A stretch of DNA of 64,000 nt. It comes from an uncultured Pelagibacteraceae bacterium. Lineage in GTDB: Bacteria > Pseudomonadota > Alphaproteobacteria > Pelagibacterales > Pelagibacteraceae. Positions 19,472 to 28,156 of this stretch are shown here, piece by piece. The position numbers were made by a program, and so were the translations under genes. Each line of letters begins with the position of its first letter. Position 1 is the stretch's first letter. Below the pieces are notes generated by a model. The model was given only the letters and a program-made list of their open reading frames with translations. It did no database searches and had not been told where the DNA came from. The stretch covers positions 1 to 64,000 of the forward strand of contig CABYOT010000001.1 of assembly GCA_902520695.1 (NCBI GenBank). Reading direction: 5' to 3'.

Positions 19472-19908
19472 TGCCAAAAGCATCAGTTAAGAGATTAATT
19501 GATAATAAAAAAGACAAACTCATAGAGTTCGTTTTAGATATTGAAAAATACCCTGAATTTGTTCCATTCTGTCAGGGTTCAAAAGTCCATGAAAGAAAAC
19601 AAAAAGGAGATCTAACACTTATTGTTGCAGATCTAACAATTGGAAAAGGGCCTTTTGTAGATACCTATAAAAGTGATGTGAAATTTAATAAAAAAAATGA
19701 CACAATTTATGTAACAAATATAGATGGTCCCTTAAACTATTTAGAAAATAATTGGAAATTTGAGGATCAAGGAGATTTGACAGAGGTGACTTTTGATGTT
19801 GATTTTGAAATCAAAAATAAGTTTTTGAATATTTTAATGACTAAATCCTTTCAATTTGGTCTTGAAAAAATAGCTGATGCATTTCAGAAAAGAGCTGAAA
19901 GTTTATAA
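19471..19908 (+). CDS. COQ10/RatA-type START-fold protein (ubiquinone-binding)
   Basis: A 145-residue START/polyketide-cyclase fold protein with the family features: KYPEFVPFC near residue 30, and the final amphipathic helix FGLEKIADAFQKRAESL. Proteins of this group bind ubiquinone and support respiration (COQ10) or affect ribosomes (RatA); the alphaproteobacterial context next to lipA fits COQ10-like. It shares one base with the lipA stop and converges on cinA with a 6-bp overlap. Confidence 0.88.
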   Translation: MPKASVKRLIDNKKDKLIEFVLDIEKYPEFVPFCQGSKVHERKQKGDLTLIVADLTIGKGPFVDTYKSDVKFNKKNDTIYVTNIDGPLNYLENNWKFEDQGDLTEVTFDVDFEIKNKFLNILMTKSFQFGLEKIADAFQKRAESL

Positions 19909-20373
19909 AATATTCAAAATCATTTTAAGAGCTTGATTTACGGTTGCTTTTTGAATTGAAATTCTATTTTTACTTTTAAATAAATTTTTCTTTATTATTG
20001 TTTTACTTCCTTTTTTAAGTCCTATGTAAACTAGTCCAACTGGTTTTTCTTTAGTTCCCCCATTTGGTCCTGCTACACCAGTAATGGAAATTGATATATT
20101 TGATTTACTAATTTTACTTAAATTTTTAACCATCGATAGACAAGTCTCGTAGCTAACTGCTCCATACTTGGTAATAGTTTTTTTGGGAACTTTAAGCAAT
20201 TTTATTTTTGCGTTATTTGAATAGGTTACCAATCCCATATTAAATATTTTAGACGACCCACTAAAAGACGTAATTGAGCTTGCTAAAAGTCCACCGGTGC
20301 AAGACTCTGCAAATGATACTGTTAGTTTTTTTTTAGTTAGTAACTTTACAATTTTTAAGGATAAATTACTCAT
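19903..20373 (-). CDS. CinA C-terminal domain protein (nicotinamide-nucleotide amidase, PncC type)
   Basis: A 156-residue stand-alone CinA C-terminal domain. The motif SFAESCTGGLLASSIT holds the catalytic Ser and Lys region, and TGVAGPNGGTKEKPVG is diagnostic. Such enzymes deamidate nicotinamide mononucleotide in pyridine-nucleotide recycling. The start chosen (20373) overlaps the pgpA stop by 4 bp (ATGA) and begins MSNLSLKIV; an upstream in-frame ATG would add 18 non-conserved residues inside pgpA. Converges on the COQ10-like gene. Confidence 0.9.
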   Translation of the reverse strand: MSNLSLKIVKLLTKKKLTVSFAESCTGGLLASSITSFSGSSKIFNMGLVTYSNNAKIKLLKVPKKTITKYGAVSYETCLSMVKNLSKISKSNISISITGVAGPNGGTKEKPVGLVYIGLKKGSKTIIKKNLFKSKNRISIQKATVNQALKMILNIL

Positions 20374-20864
20374 GAGGTAATAATCATATAAAAGACGAGA
20401 ATTGCTACTACATATAATCCAGCACAAACATCATCCATTATAACACCAAAGCTATTCTTAAAGTTTTTATCGTAATAACTTACAGGGTAGGGTTTTGCGA
20501 TATCAAAAATTCTAAAAAGAATAAACATTATAAAATAAAAGGTTAGCACCCTTGCTGGATCCGTTGGTTCTTTATGGGCAATTTCATAAAGGCAAATTGG
20601 TATTGATTGACCAATAAACTCATCAATAACAACCTCTTTTGGATCTTTATTGGTTAAATCTTTAATGAATAAATTTACTGAAAAAAGTGAAATTATAAAA
20701 ATACCTACTAATAAAAATAAAAAAGTATCCGCTGGTACTGAAAAAATTTGAAATATTATATACAAGAAAATAACAGTAACCAAAGATGCGTAACTCCCAG
20801 GTATTTTTGGTAATTTTCCAATGCCAAACATTGTAACAAATAAAGAATTTATTTTTTTAAGCAT
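20370..20864 (-). CDS. pgpA: Phosphatidylglycerophosphatase A
   Basis: A 164-residue membrane protein with several hydrophobic segments. The PgpA signatures are GKLPKIPGSYASL near the N-terminus, VIDEFIGQ in the middle and the C-terminal MDDVCAGLY. It removes the phosphate from phosphatidylglycerol phosphate to give phosphatidylglycerol. Start overlaps the ispDF stop by 8 bp, and its stop overlaps the cinA start, so the three form one operon read from the minus strand. Confidence 0.93.
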   Translation of the reverse strand: MLKKINSLFVTMFGIGKLPKIPGSYASLVTVIFLYIIFQIFSVPADTFLFLLVGIFIISLFSVNLFIKDLTNKDPKEVVIDEFIGQSIPICLYEIAHKEPTDPARVLTFYFIMFILFRIFDIAKPYPVSYYDKNFKNSFGVIMDDVCAGLYVVAILVFYMIITS

Positions 20865-21963
20865 AATAATTTAAAGATACTATCACTTCACATGCGATAG
20901 CCTCTTCTTTTCCAATCAATCCCAACTTTTCAACTGTTTTACCTTTTAAATTAATTTGATCTTTATTTATACTGAGCAAATTGGACAATGAAGTGATAAT
21001 TTTTTCTCTATATTTTGAGACTTTAGGTTTTTCACAAATTAAATTTATGTCTACATTATTTATAAAATATCCTTCTTTATGCAAGTTTTTCAAAATAGGA
21101 GATAACATATTGGGTGATCTTATATTTTTAAATCTTCTTTTGTTGCTTGGATAAAGAGTCCCAATGTCTTTTTTTCTCATAGCACCCAGTAGTCCGTCTA
21201 TTATAGCATGGATAATTACATCTCCATCCGAATGACCTTGTAGGCCGGAATGGAATGGAATTTTTATTCCTCCCAGATATAATTTTTTGTTTTTAATTAA
21301 TCTATGTATATCAAAACCAATCCCATAAAAATTTTGAATATTAATTTTTTTTAAATCCGATTTTGTTGTAATTTTGAAATTATTTTCCTCACCTTTAATA
21401 AATTTAATTTTTTTTTTATTGTCTAAAAATAAGGATGCCTCGTCATTGATTTTTGTATTATTTAATTTGCTAAGATTATACAAAGTTTTAAAATCAAAAC
21501 ATTGTGGCGTCTGAGTAAAGAGCAAATTTTCTCTATTTAAATTCTGAATTTTATTTTCAATTTTATATTTTGTTGAGTTATTAGTTGTAACATAAGGCAC
21601 TACCGCTTTATTTTTTTTTAGATTTGAGTTTAGTCTTTTTAACAATTTAATTGAAAAATTTGGTCGAGCTGCATCATGAATAAAAACATTTTTATATCTT
21701 TTTTTTTTTATAAAATTTAATGCCTTTTGTGATGATTGATATCTTTCTCTACCTCCCTTAATCACTTTAATAGATTTATCTTTAATGCTTTTAATTGGAA
21801 TATTTGATACGATTATTATTGACTTAAATAATTTAGATTTTATAGCCTTATCTACTGAGTGCATAAATAAGGGTTTATTTAAATAATTTGTAAATTGTTT
21901 TGGATTATTTGATTTAAATCTCTTACCTTTGCCGGCAGCTAGTAGTATAAAACAACTGGTCAT
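20857..21963 (-). CDS. ispDF: Bifunctional IspD/IspF (MEP isoprenoid pathway)
   Basis: A 368-residue fusion of two MEP-pathway enzymes, the usual arrangement in alphaproteobacteria. Residues ~1-210 are 2-C-methylerythritol-4-phosphate cytidylyltransferase (LLAAGKGKRF nucleotide loop, HDAARP). Residues ~212-368 are 2-C-methylerythritol-2,4-cyclodiphosphate synthase (GFDIHRL, GHSDGDV zinc site, GLIGKEEAIA). It is divergent to ntrY with only 37 bp between start codons. The dusB-ntrB-ntrC genes that follow ispDF in Rhizobiales are absent. Confidence 0.95.
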   Translation of the reverse strand: MTSCFILLAAGKGKRFKSNNPKQFTNYLNKPLFMHSVDKAIKSKLFKSIIIVSNIPIKSIKDKSIKVIKGGRERYQSSQKALNFIKKKRYKNVFIHDAARPNFSIKLLKRLNSNLKKNKAVVPYVTTNNSTKYKIENKIQNLNRENLLFTQTPQCFDFKTLYNLSKLNNTKINDEASLFLDNKKKIKFIKGEENNFKITTKSDLKKINIQNFYGIGFDIHRLIKNKKLYLGGIKIPFHSGLQGHSDGDVIIHAIIDGLLGAMRKKDIGTLYPSNKRRFKNIRSPNMLSPILKNLHKEGYFINNVDINLICEKPKVSKYREKIITSLSNLLSINKDQINLKGKTVEKLGLIGKEEAIACEVIVSLNYYA

Positions 21964-22000
21964 GATTATTATAAAATTTTTTGTAATATATTTTTAAATT

Positions 22001-23779
22001 ATGTTTACTCTGTTAAAAAGAAATTTGTTTATCATAGTTATATTTGTTTTAACTATTTCTTTAGGATTTCTTACATTTTTAACATTTATTAATAAAAGTT
22101 TCATAAAACTTAATGAAGAAAACCTCGAAATTCTTCTAATATCTAACATCATTTTAGTACTTTTGTTTTTTGTATTAATATTTATTGATATTAAAAATTC
22201 TATTAAGAATAATATTAACGTAAGAGGGTCTGTAGCTAATAGAAAATATATAGTCTCATTTGCACTTTTTACTCTAATCCCATCTCTATCGATAGCGGTT
22301 TTCTCATTATTTATTTTTTCTTTCGCATTAGATAAATATTTTGACACAAAAATTACTACAGCTGTTAATAACTCATATGAAATAGCAAAAAATTATGTAG
22401 ATGAGAAAAGGAATAAGATAGAATCTGAAATTGTTTTAATTGCTTTTGACCTCAACAAATACTCAGATTTATACAAATCAAATCCAGATAGATTTCAGCT
22501 TATACTTAACACGCAAAGATATTTAAGAGACATAGATCAACTACATTTAATTGATGTAGAAGGCAACCTAATTCGTTCTGCGGCTGAGTCTAAATATAAA
22601 AAAATTGAAACTAGGGCAATGGAAATGGTTAAAAATGATGATAGGCCATTAAAAATTATAAATACATTTGAAAATAAATCTGCAGCTGTTGTGAGACTGT
22701 CTAATTTTGATAATACTTTTTTATATGTATTAAAATATATTGATAAAAATATTTCAAATTATTTAATTAAATCAGAAGAGGCAGTAAATTTCTATTATAC
22801 CGTTGAAAATCAAAATCTTGGTATAAGAATTTCATTCGCTATAATTTATATTACACTTGTTACATTATTATTATTTTTATCCATAACAATAGCTATTAGA
22901 TTTTCTTCACGTTTCTTTATATCAATAAATAACTTAATAACTGCATCAGAAAACATAGGTAAAGGTAATCTTGATACAAAAGTTCCTGATTTAAAAGCTG
23001 ATATTGAAATGGAGCGACTAAATAAGAATTTTAATTCAATGATTGATAGGTTAAAAAATCAACAAGAAAAATTACTTACAAGTGAAAGACATGAAGCCTG
23101 GGAAAACGTTGCAAGAAAGCTTGCACACGAAATTAAAAACCCATTGACGCCAATACAGTTAACAATAGACAATCTTAAAACAAAATATTTACCTAATATA
23201 GAAAAACCCAAACAAGAAAAATATTTAAATAATCTTAAAACAATACTTAAGCAAATAAAACAAATTGAAAACTTAGTTAATGAATTTTCAGATTTTGCAA
23301 GAATGCCAAAACCATTGTTTAAACCTAATAACTTAGATTTGATTATTAAAGATAACATTACTTTAGTAAATAAATTTGATAAATCTATTACAATTAGATT
23401 AATTAATCACCTCTCAAAAGATCTAGTATTAAAATTTGATAATGAGCAATTTAATAGATTATTTTTTAACTTGTTCAAAAATTCTATTGAAAGCATTCAA
23501 GAAAAAGTAGAAAAAGATAGCAAAACAGTCAAAAATATAGATATAGAAATTAGACAAAGAAGAGATTATATAAACGTAAACATTATTGATACTGGTATTG
23601 GATTTAAAAATAAAAAAACTAAAGATATAATTAAACCTTATTTTACAACTAAAGAAAAAGGAACTGGATTAGGATTATCGATTGTAGATAAAATAATAAG
23701 TGATCACGAGGGATCAATAAAATTTTTAAATCATAAAAATGGTGCAAAAATACAAATTATAATTCCATATACAAAATAA
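22001..23779 (+). CDS. ntrY: Sensor histidine kinase NtrY
   Basis: A 592-residue membrane sensor kinase. Membrane segments lie at about 8-30, 44-64, 84-110 and 277-300, with a periplasmic sensor between the last two. HAMP linker at ~300-355, then the dimerisation helix with phospho-acceptor His376 (LAHEIKNPLTPIQ), then a HATPase domain with DTGIGF and GTGLGLSI. NtrY works with NtrX in nitrogen and/or redox signalling. It is shorter than the ~750-residue NtrY of Rhizobiales, apparently lacking a PAS segment. Its stop shares one base with the ntrX start. Confidence 0.92.
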   Translation: MFTLLKRNLFIIVIFVLTISLGFLTFLTFINKSFIKLNEENLEILLISNIILVLLFFVLIFIDIKNSIKNNINVRGSVANRKYIVSFALFTLIPSLSIAVFSLFIFSFALDKYFDTKITTAVNNSYEIAKNYVDEKRNKIESEIVLIAFDLNKYSDLYKSNPDRFQLILNTQRYLRDIDQLHLIDVEGNLIRSAAESKYKKIETRAMEMVKNDDRPLKIINTFENKSAAVVRLSNFDNTFLYVLKYIDKNISNYLIKSEEAVNFYYTVENQNLGIRISFAIIYITLVTLLLFLSITIAIRFSSRFFISINNLITASENIGKGNLDTKVPDLKADIEMERLNKNFNSMIDRLKNQQEKLLTSERHEAWENVARKLAHEIKNPLTPIQLTIDNLKTKYLPNIEKPKQEKYLNNLKTILKQIKQIENLVNEFSDFARMPKPLFKPNNLDLIIKDNITLVNKFDKSITIRLINHLSKDLVLKFDNEQFNRLFFNLFKNSIESIQEKVEKDSKTVKNIDIEIRQRRDYINVNIIDTGIGFKNKKTKDIIKPYFTTKEKGTGLGLSIVDKIISDHEGSIKFLNHKNGAKIQIIIPYTK

Positions 23780-25134
23780 TGTCAGTTGAAATTTTAATAG
23801 TAGACGATAATGCAGATATAAGATTAATTCTTAATGAATTAATAAGTGATGCTGGTTACAAAACAAGAGTAGCCGCTAACTTTAATCAAGCTTTGACTGA
23901 AATTGATAAGAAACTACCTGACGTCGCAATTATAGATGTAAAGCTAGACAAAGGCGACAACGACGGAATTTTACTTTTAGATCACATAAAGAATAAAAAT
24001 CCTGATCTACCTGTAATTATGATTTCAGGTCATGCAAATATAGAGATGGCTGTTAATTCATTAAAATCTGGTGCATTCGAATTTATTCAAAAACCATTTG
24101 ATAAAGAAAGACTTTTAAATTTTGTTAATAGGGCTGTTGAAAATCATAATTTAAAAAATGAAAATAAATCTTTAAATTCAAAACTTTTTCATACTTTTGA
24201 ATTAGTCGGAAAAAGCTCGAACATACAATCTATAAAAGATCAAATAAATAAATTATCTAAATCTGAAAGTAGAATATTTATAAATGGACCTACAGGATCA
24301 GGTAAAGAATTAATTTCAAGAAAAATACATAAAAATTCAAAAAGAAAAGATGGTCCATTTATTGTTATAAATGGAGCACTATTAGATGCAAAAAAATATG
24401 AACTTGAACTATTTGGTGAAGAAAAAAAAGATGGATCTATATTTTATGGAGCTCTTGAGAAAGCATCTGGGGGAATATTGTTGATTGATGAAGTTACTGA
24501 AATACCTCTTGAAACACAGTCAAAAATTTTAAGAGTTGTAATTGATCAAAAATTTAAAAGAATAAATAGTAATCACGATATTAATGTTGATGTTAGAATT
24601 ATATGCACAAACAGTAAAGATGTTCAACAAGAGATTAAGTATGGGAATTTTAGAGAAGATTTATTTCACCGACTAAATGTTTTTAATATAAAAATAGATC
24701 CATTAAATAAGAGAATTGATGATATCCCAATACTAATTGATTATTTCATTGAAAATATTTGCGAAATCAACAATTTTAAAAAATTTAAGATTATTGATAA
24801 TAATTACTTACTTAATTACGATTGGCCCGGAAATGTTAGAGAATTAAGAAATTTGATAGAAAGAATAGCCATATTATCACCTGGTGATGACAATGAGAAG
24901 TTAGTAAATATAATCAAAGAATCATTGTCCAAGTCCATTGAAGATGACTTCTCTGTTACTGAGACTCTTACAGTTCCATTAAAAGAAGCAAGAGAAAGTT
25001 TTGAAAAACAGTATTTAATTTCTCAGTTAAAAAAATTTAGTGGAAACATTTCTAAAACTGCAAAATTTATTGGTATGGAACGATCAGCCTTACATAGAAA
25101 ATTAAGACTACTTGGTGTGAAGGATCTAAATTAA
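23779..25134 (+). CDS. ntrX: Response regulator NtrX (NtrC family)
   Basis: A 451-residue regulator. Receiver domain 1-120 with phospho-acceptor Asp53 and Lys105; AAA+ ATPase domain ~140-375 with Walker A GPTGSGKE (170-177) and Walker B GGILLIDE; Fis-type helix-turn-helix at the C-terminus (SKTAKFIGMERSALHRKL). The GAFTGA loop needed to contact sigma-54 is absent: the segment at ~216-225 reads KKDGSIFYGA. This fits SAR11, which is reported to lack RpoN, so it probably regulates sigma-70 promoters. Tightly coupled to ntrY and trkA by single-base overlaps. Confidence 0.92.
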   Translation: MSVEILIVDDNADIRLILNELISDAGYKTRVAANFNQALTEIDKKLPDVAIIDVKLDKGDNDGILLLDHIKNKNPDLPVIMISGHANIEMAVNSLKSGAFEFIQKPFDKERLLNFVNRAVENHNLKNENKSLNSKLFHTFELVGKSSNIQSIKDQINKLSKSESRIFINGPTGSGKELISRKIHKNSKRKDGPFIVINGALLDAKKYELELFGEEKKDGSIFYGALEKASGGILLIDEVTEIPLETQSKILRVVIDQKFKRINSNHDINVDVRIICTNSKDVQQEIKYGNFREDLFHRLNVFNIKIDPLNKRIDDIPILIDYFIENICEINNFKKFKIIDNNYLLNYDWPGNVRELRNLIERIAILSPGDDNEKLVNIIKESLSKSIEDDFSVTETLTVPLKEARESFEKQYLISQLKKFSGNISKTAKFIGMERSALHRKLRLLGVKDLN

Positions 25135-26507
25135 TGAATATTATTATTTGTGGAGCAGGTAGAGTGGGATCAACTATTGCAAAGATGTTAATTGAACAAA
25201 ATCATTCAATAACAATGATTGATCAATCCAGTGAAGATATTCAAAAAATAAATGAAACTTTAGATGTGAGAGCGATTGTGGGAAAGGCTTCCTCCCCAGC
25301 AATATTAGAAAAAGCAAATACAAAAGATGCAGATATGATCATTGCTGTAACCAGAAATGATGAAATAAATATGTTGATATGCCAGATAGCTTATTCCTTG
25401 TTTCAAGTTCCGAAGAAAATTGCTCGCGTTAGGTTTCAAGAATACCTTGATCCTAAATATTCAGGATTATTTAACAGAGAAAATTTACCAATTGATAATA
25501 TTATTTCTCCAGAAATTGAAATTGCAAAATCTATTCAACGAAAATTAGAGGCGCCCGGAGCTCTAGACAATGTTCCTTTTGCAGACAACAAGATAAGATT
25601 GCTAGAAATTTTAATTGATGAAAAATGTTCAATTCATGGAATAAATTTAAATGAGCTTACAAAAAAATTTCCAAAACTAAATGCATATATTCTTGGAGTT
25701 ATTAGAAATGAAAAATTTGTTGTGATGAAAAAAACAGACCAACTCAAACTTAATGATAAAGCCTATGTAGTAGTTAATAGCAGTCAAATGCAAGAAACTT
25801 TGACTGTATTTGGACATAACGAAAAAATTTCAAATAAAATGTTGATTATTGGGGGCGGAAATATTGGTTTTAATCTTGCAAAAAATATTGAGCAATCATT
25901 TGACTCAGCTAGGGTTAAGATAATTGAAAAAGATAAATCTAGGGCAGAATATATAGCAAATGAACTCAATGATACTATTGTAATTAATGGTAATGGTTTG
26001 GACGAAGATGTTTTGAGCGAAGCTAATATTGATGAAGTTGAAACAGTTTTAGCCTTAACTAATGATGATGAAGACAACTTAATGGTAAGTGTAATTGTTG
26101 AAAAATTTTCTAAAGACAAAAGAACTATGGCTTTGATTAATAAACCTAATTATTCATTACTACAATCTTCTTTAAAAATTGATGATTTAATTGACCCAAG
26201 AATGAATACAGTTTCAAGTATTTTAAAACATGTTCATAAAGGAACAATTGAAAACGCCTATACAATTTTAAATGGTGAATATGAAGTTATTGAGGCTGAT
26301 ATTATTGAAAGCTCTGAGCTAATTAATAAGCAATTAAAAGACTCAAATTTACCTGATGAAATTAGAATTGGTGCAATATTAAGAGACGAAAACGTTATTA
26401 TTCCAAGCTCAAGTTACGTTTTCCAAAAAGATGATACAGTTGTTCTTTTATCCAAGAGAGATCAATTACCTATTGTAGAAAACATGTTTAGAATTAGTTC
26501 AGTCTAA
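25134..26507 (+). CDS. trkA: Potassium uptake regulatory protein TrkA
   Basis: A 457-residue cytoplasmic protein with two repeats, each an NAD-binding RCK-N domain plus RCK-C domain: glycine motifs GAGRVGS (near residue 6) and GGGNIGF (near residue 239). It gates the TrkH potassium channel-transporter. The start shares one base with the ntrX stop, and trkH follows after 7 bp, so ntrYX and trkAH form one operon. In Rhizobiales trkA also follows ntrX, then hfq; here trkH takes that place. Confidence 0.94.
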   Translation: MNIIICGAGRVGSTIAKMLIEQNHSITMIDQSSEDIQKINETLDVRAIVGKASSPAILEKANTKDADMIIAVTRNDEINMLICQIAYSLFQVPKKIARVRFQEYLDPKYSGLFNRENLPIDNIISPEIEIAKSIQRKLEAPGALDNVPFADNKIRLLEILIDEKCSIHGINLNELTKKFPKLNAYILGVIRNEKFVVMKKTDQLKLNDKAYVVVNSSQMQETLTVFGHNEKISNKMLIIGGGNIGFNLAKNIEQSFDSARVKIIEKDKSRAEYIANELNDTIVINGNGLDEDVLSEANIDEVETVLALTNDDEDNLMVSVIVEKFSKDKRTMALINKPNYSLLQSSLKIDDLIDPRMNTVSSILKHVHKGTIENAYTILNGEYEVIEADIIESSELINKQLKDSNLPDEIRIGAILRDENVIIPSSSYVFQKDDTVVLLSKRDQLPIVENMFRISSV

Positions 26508-26514
26508 TTTTAAT

Positions 26515-27924
26515 ATGACAAAATTTAGTTCTTTTTATCTTGGTTCTTTTTTATTTTTGATAAGTGTCTTTTCTTTTTTTAATATTATTTATTCTAATTA
26601 TTTTAATATTTTTTTTAATATAGAAAATTATATTTATACTTTGTTTCTAAGTCTTATTGTGGGTGGACTGTTATTAATTTATAATAGAAAAAATACAAAC
26701 AAAATTGCTCTTTATGAAAAAATATTTACTGTGTTATTGGGCTATATATTCTTTCCATTAATAATATCAATTCCATATTATTTTGGCATTCAAAATATTT
26801 CTTTTTTAAATGCATATTTTGAGGCAGTATCTGGTTTTACATCAACAGGTTTTACAATTTTTGAAAATATTAAACAGTTAGATGAAAGCTTAATTTTATG
26901 GCGTTCAACATCTCAATGGATTGGAGGAATTTATTTTCTGTTTTCAATTTTACTATTGATCGATATTTTTGATAAAAATCTTAAACAATCTTTTACTGAA
27001 TATTTATCTTTTAATTACAATGAAATTTTTAAACAATCATTTAAAATTGTAATAATTTATTCTTCATTAACATTAATTATATTTATATTTTTTAAAATTA
27101 TTGATTTAAGAACTTTTGATGCATTTAATTTATCATTATCAATAATATCATCGGGTGGTTTTTTACCAGTTAACAGTGTTGATAATTTATTTGAAAGTGA
27201 TTTAAGTAAAATTATTTTATCATTTACTATGATGTTGTCTTTTTTTAGTTTGTTTTTAGTTTATAATCTTATTTTTTTTAACAAAAAAAAATTAAAATTT
27301 TTAAGTGAAGATTTTAATCTTTTTATTTATTTATTAGCTATAATTTCTTTTTCATTTGTTTTCTTGAATTCAAGTAATAATTTTCCAACAATTTTAGTTG
27401 CTATTTCAAGTAGTATTTCAAATATTGGTATTTCATTTAAAGATACACCGAGTAATTTAATATTTATTTTTTTTATTATGGTTGTTATCGGAGGTTCTTT
27501 TTTTTCAACTAGTTCAGGTATAAGGTTTATAAAGATCTTAAGTTTATTAAAATTTTCTTTAAATAATCTATTATCACACACAAAACCTAATCAAATCTAT
27601 TCAAATAAAGTTACATTAATAAATGAGAAGACTGAAAAATCAGATATTAATAAATATTTTTTTTCGATAATAATTTTTATTCTTTCTCTCTCAATGTTAA
27701 CTCTTTTTTTAACCCTTTCAGATATCCAATTTGAAAATTCATTTAAGCTCTCTATCTTGACAATTATGAATACTGTTAATTCAAGTATGTTTGATCTTGC
27801 AAGTTTTGATTTTTATAATCTTTCTTTTTTAACTAAGATTTATTTAATAATTTTCATGATAATAGGCAGGGTAGAGCTATTAACAATTCTAATATTATTC
27901 AAAAAATTTCTTTTCAAAAATTAA
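26515..27924 (+). CDS. trkH: Potassium transporter membrane subunit TrkH
   Basis: A 469-residue membrane protein with about ten hydrophobic segments and the repeated pore loops of the Trk/Ktr family; the first is SGFTSTGFT and later ones are SSGGF and GGSFFSTSSG. It imports potassium together with TrkA, whose gene ends 7 bp upstream. The sequence is very Phe/Ile/Leu-rich, reflecting the AT bias. The last gene of the ntrYX-trkAH unit; tRNA-Arg follows 25 bp after the stop. Confidence 0.92.
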   Translation: MTKFSSFYLGSFLFLISVFSFFNIIYSNYFNIFFNIENYIYTLFLSLIVGGLLLIYNRKNTNKIALYEKIFTVLLGYIFFPLIISIPYYFGIQNISFLNAYFEAVSGFTSTGFTIFENIKQLDESLILWRSTSQWIGGIYFLFSILLLIDIFDKNLKQSFTEYLSFNYNEIFKQSFKIVIIYSSLTLIIFIFFKIIDLRTFDAFNLSLSIISSGGFLPVNSVDNLFESDLSKIILSFTMMLSFFSLFLVYNLIFFNKKKLKFLSEDFNLFIYLLAIISFSFVFLNSSNNFPTILVAISSSISNIGISFKDTPSNLIFIFFIMVVIGGSFFSTSSGIRFIKILSLLKFSLNNLLSHTKPNQIYSNKVTLINEKTEKSDINKYFFSIIIFILSLSMLTLFLTLSDIQFENSFKLSILTIMNTVNSSMFDLASFDFYNLSFLTKIYLIIFMIIGRVELLTILILFKKFLFKN

Positions 27925-27949
27925 ATTAGTATTATAAAGTATTTTTTCT

Positions 27950-28026
27950 GCGCCCTTAGCTCAGCTGGATAGAGCATCGGTTTTCTAAACCGAGGGTCGG
28001 AGGTTCGAATCCTCCAGGGCGCGCCA
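27950..28026 (+). tRNA. tRNA-Arg (anticodon TCT)
   Basis: A full cloverleaf of 77 nt. The 7-bp acceptor stem GCGCCCT/AGGGCGC, D arm GCTC...GAGC, anticodon loop TTTCTAA between five perfect pairs, and TTCGAAT T-loop are all visible. The anticodon TCT reads AGA, the dominant Arg codon in this AT-rich genome. The CCA end is encoded at 28024-28026. Confidence 0.97.
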
Positions 28027-28041
28027 TCTTTAATTGATCAG

Positions 28042-28134
28042 CATTGATGAGGTTATTTTACCATTGATGGTTTTATTACTTTCTGCTTTACTCAAGTATT
28101 CAAAAATAACTTTTTGAATAATTTGTTAACAAAT
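28042..28134. promoter_or_regulatory. Candidate regulatory region upstream of aapJ
   Basis: The 130 bp between tRNA-Arg and aapJ carry three ordered elements. CATTGATG occurs twice exactly 20 bp apart (28042-28049 and 28062-28069). A perfect 9-bp inverted repeat with a 4-base loop lies at 28098-28119 (ATTCAAAAA / TTTTTGAAT). A perfect 14-bp palindrome ATTTGTTAACAAAT lies at 28121-28134. They could be operator sites or a leader structure. No known riboswitch is recognised. AT-rich background makes palindromes common, so this is tentative. Confidence 0.35.
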
Positions 28135-28156
28135 AAATAATAAAAAGAGGAAAATA

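Noticed and set aside
20370-20427. Longer start for the CinA domain protein at 20427
   Set aside because: The 18 added residues lie inside pgpA and are not conserved; the ATG at 20373 gives the usual ATGA coupling and family N-terminus.
23059-23358. Minus-strand open frame opposite the ntrY kinase core
   Set aside because: Shadow of the conserved histidine kinase domain with no start signal.
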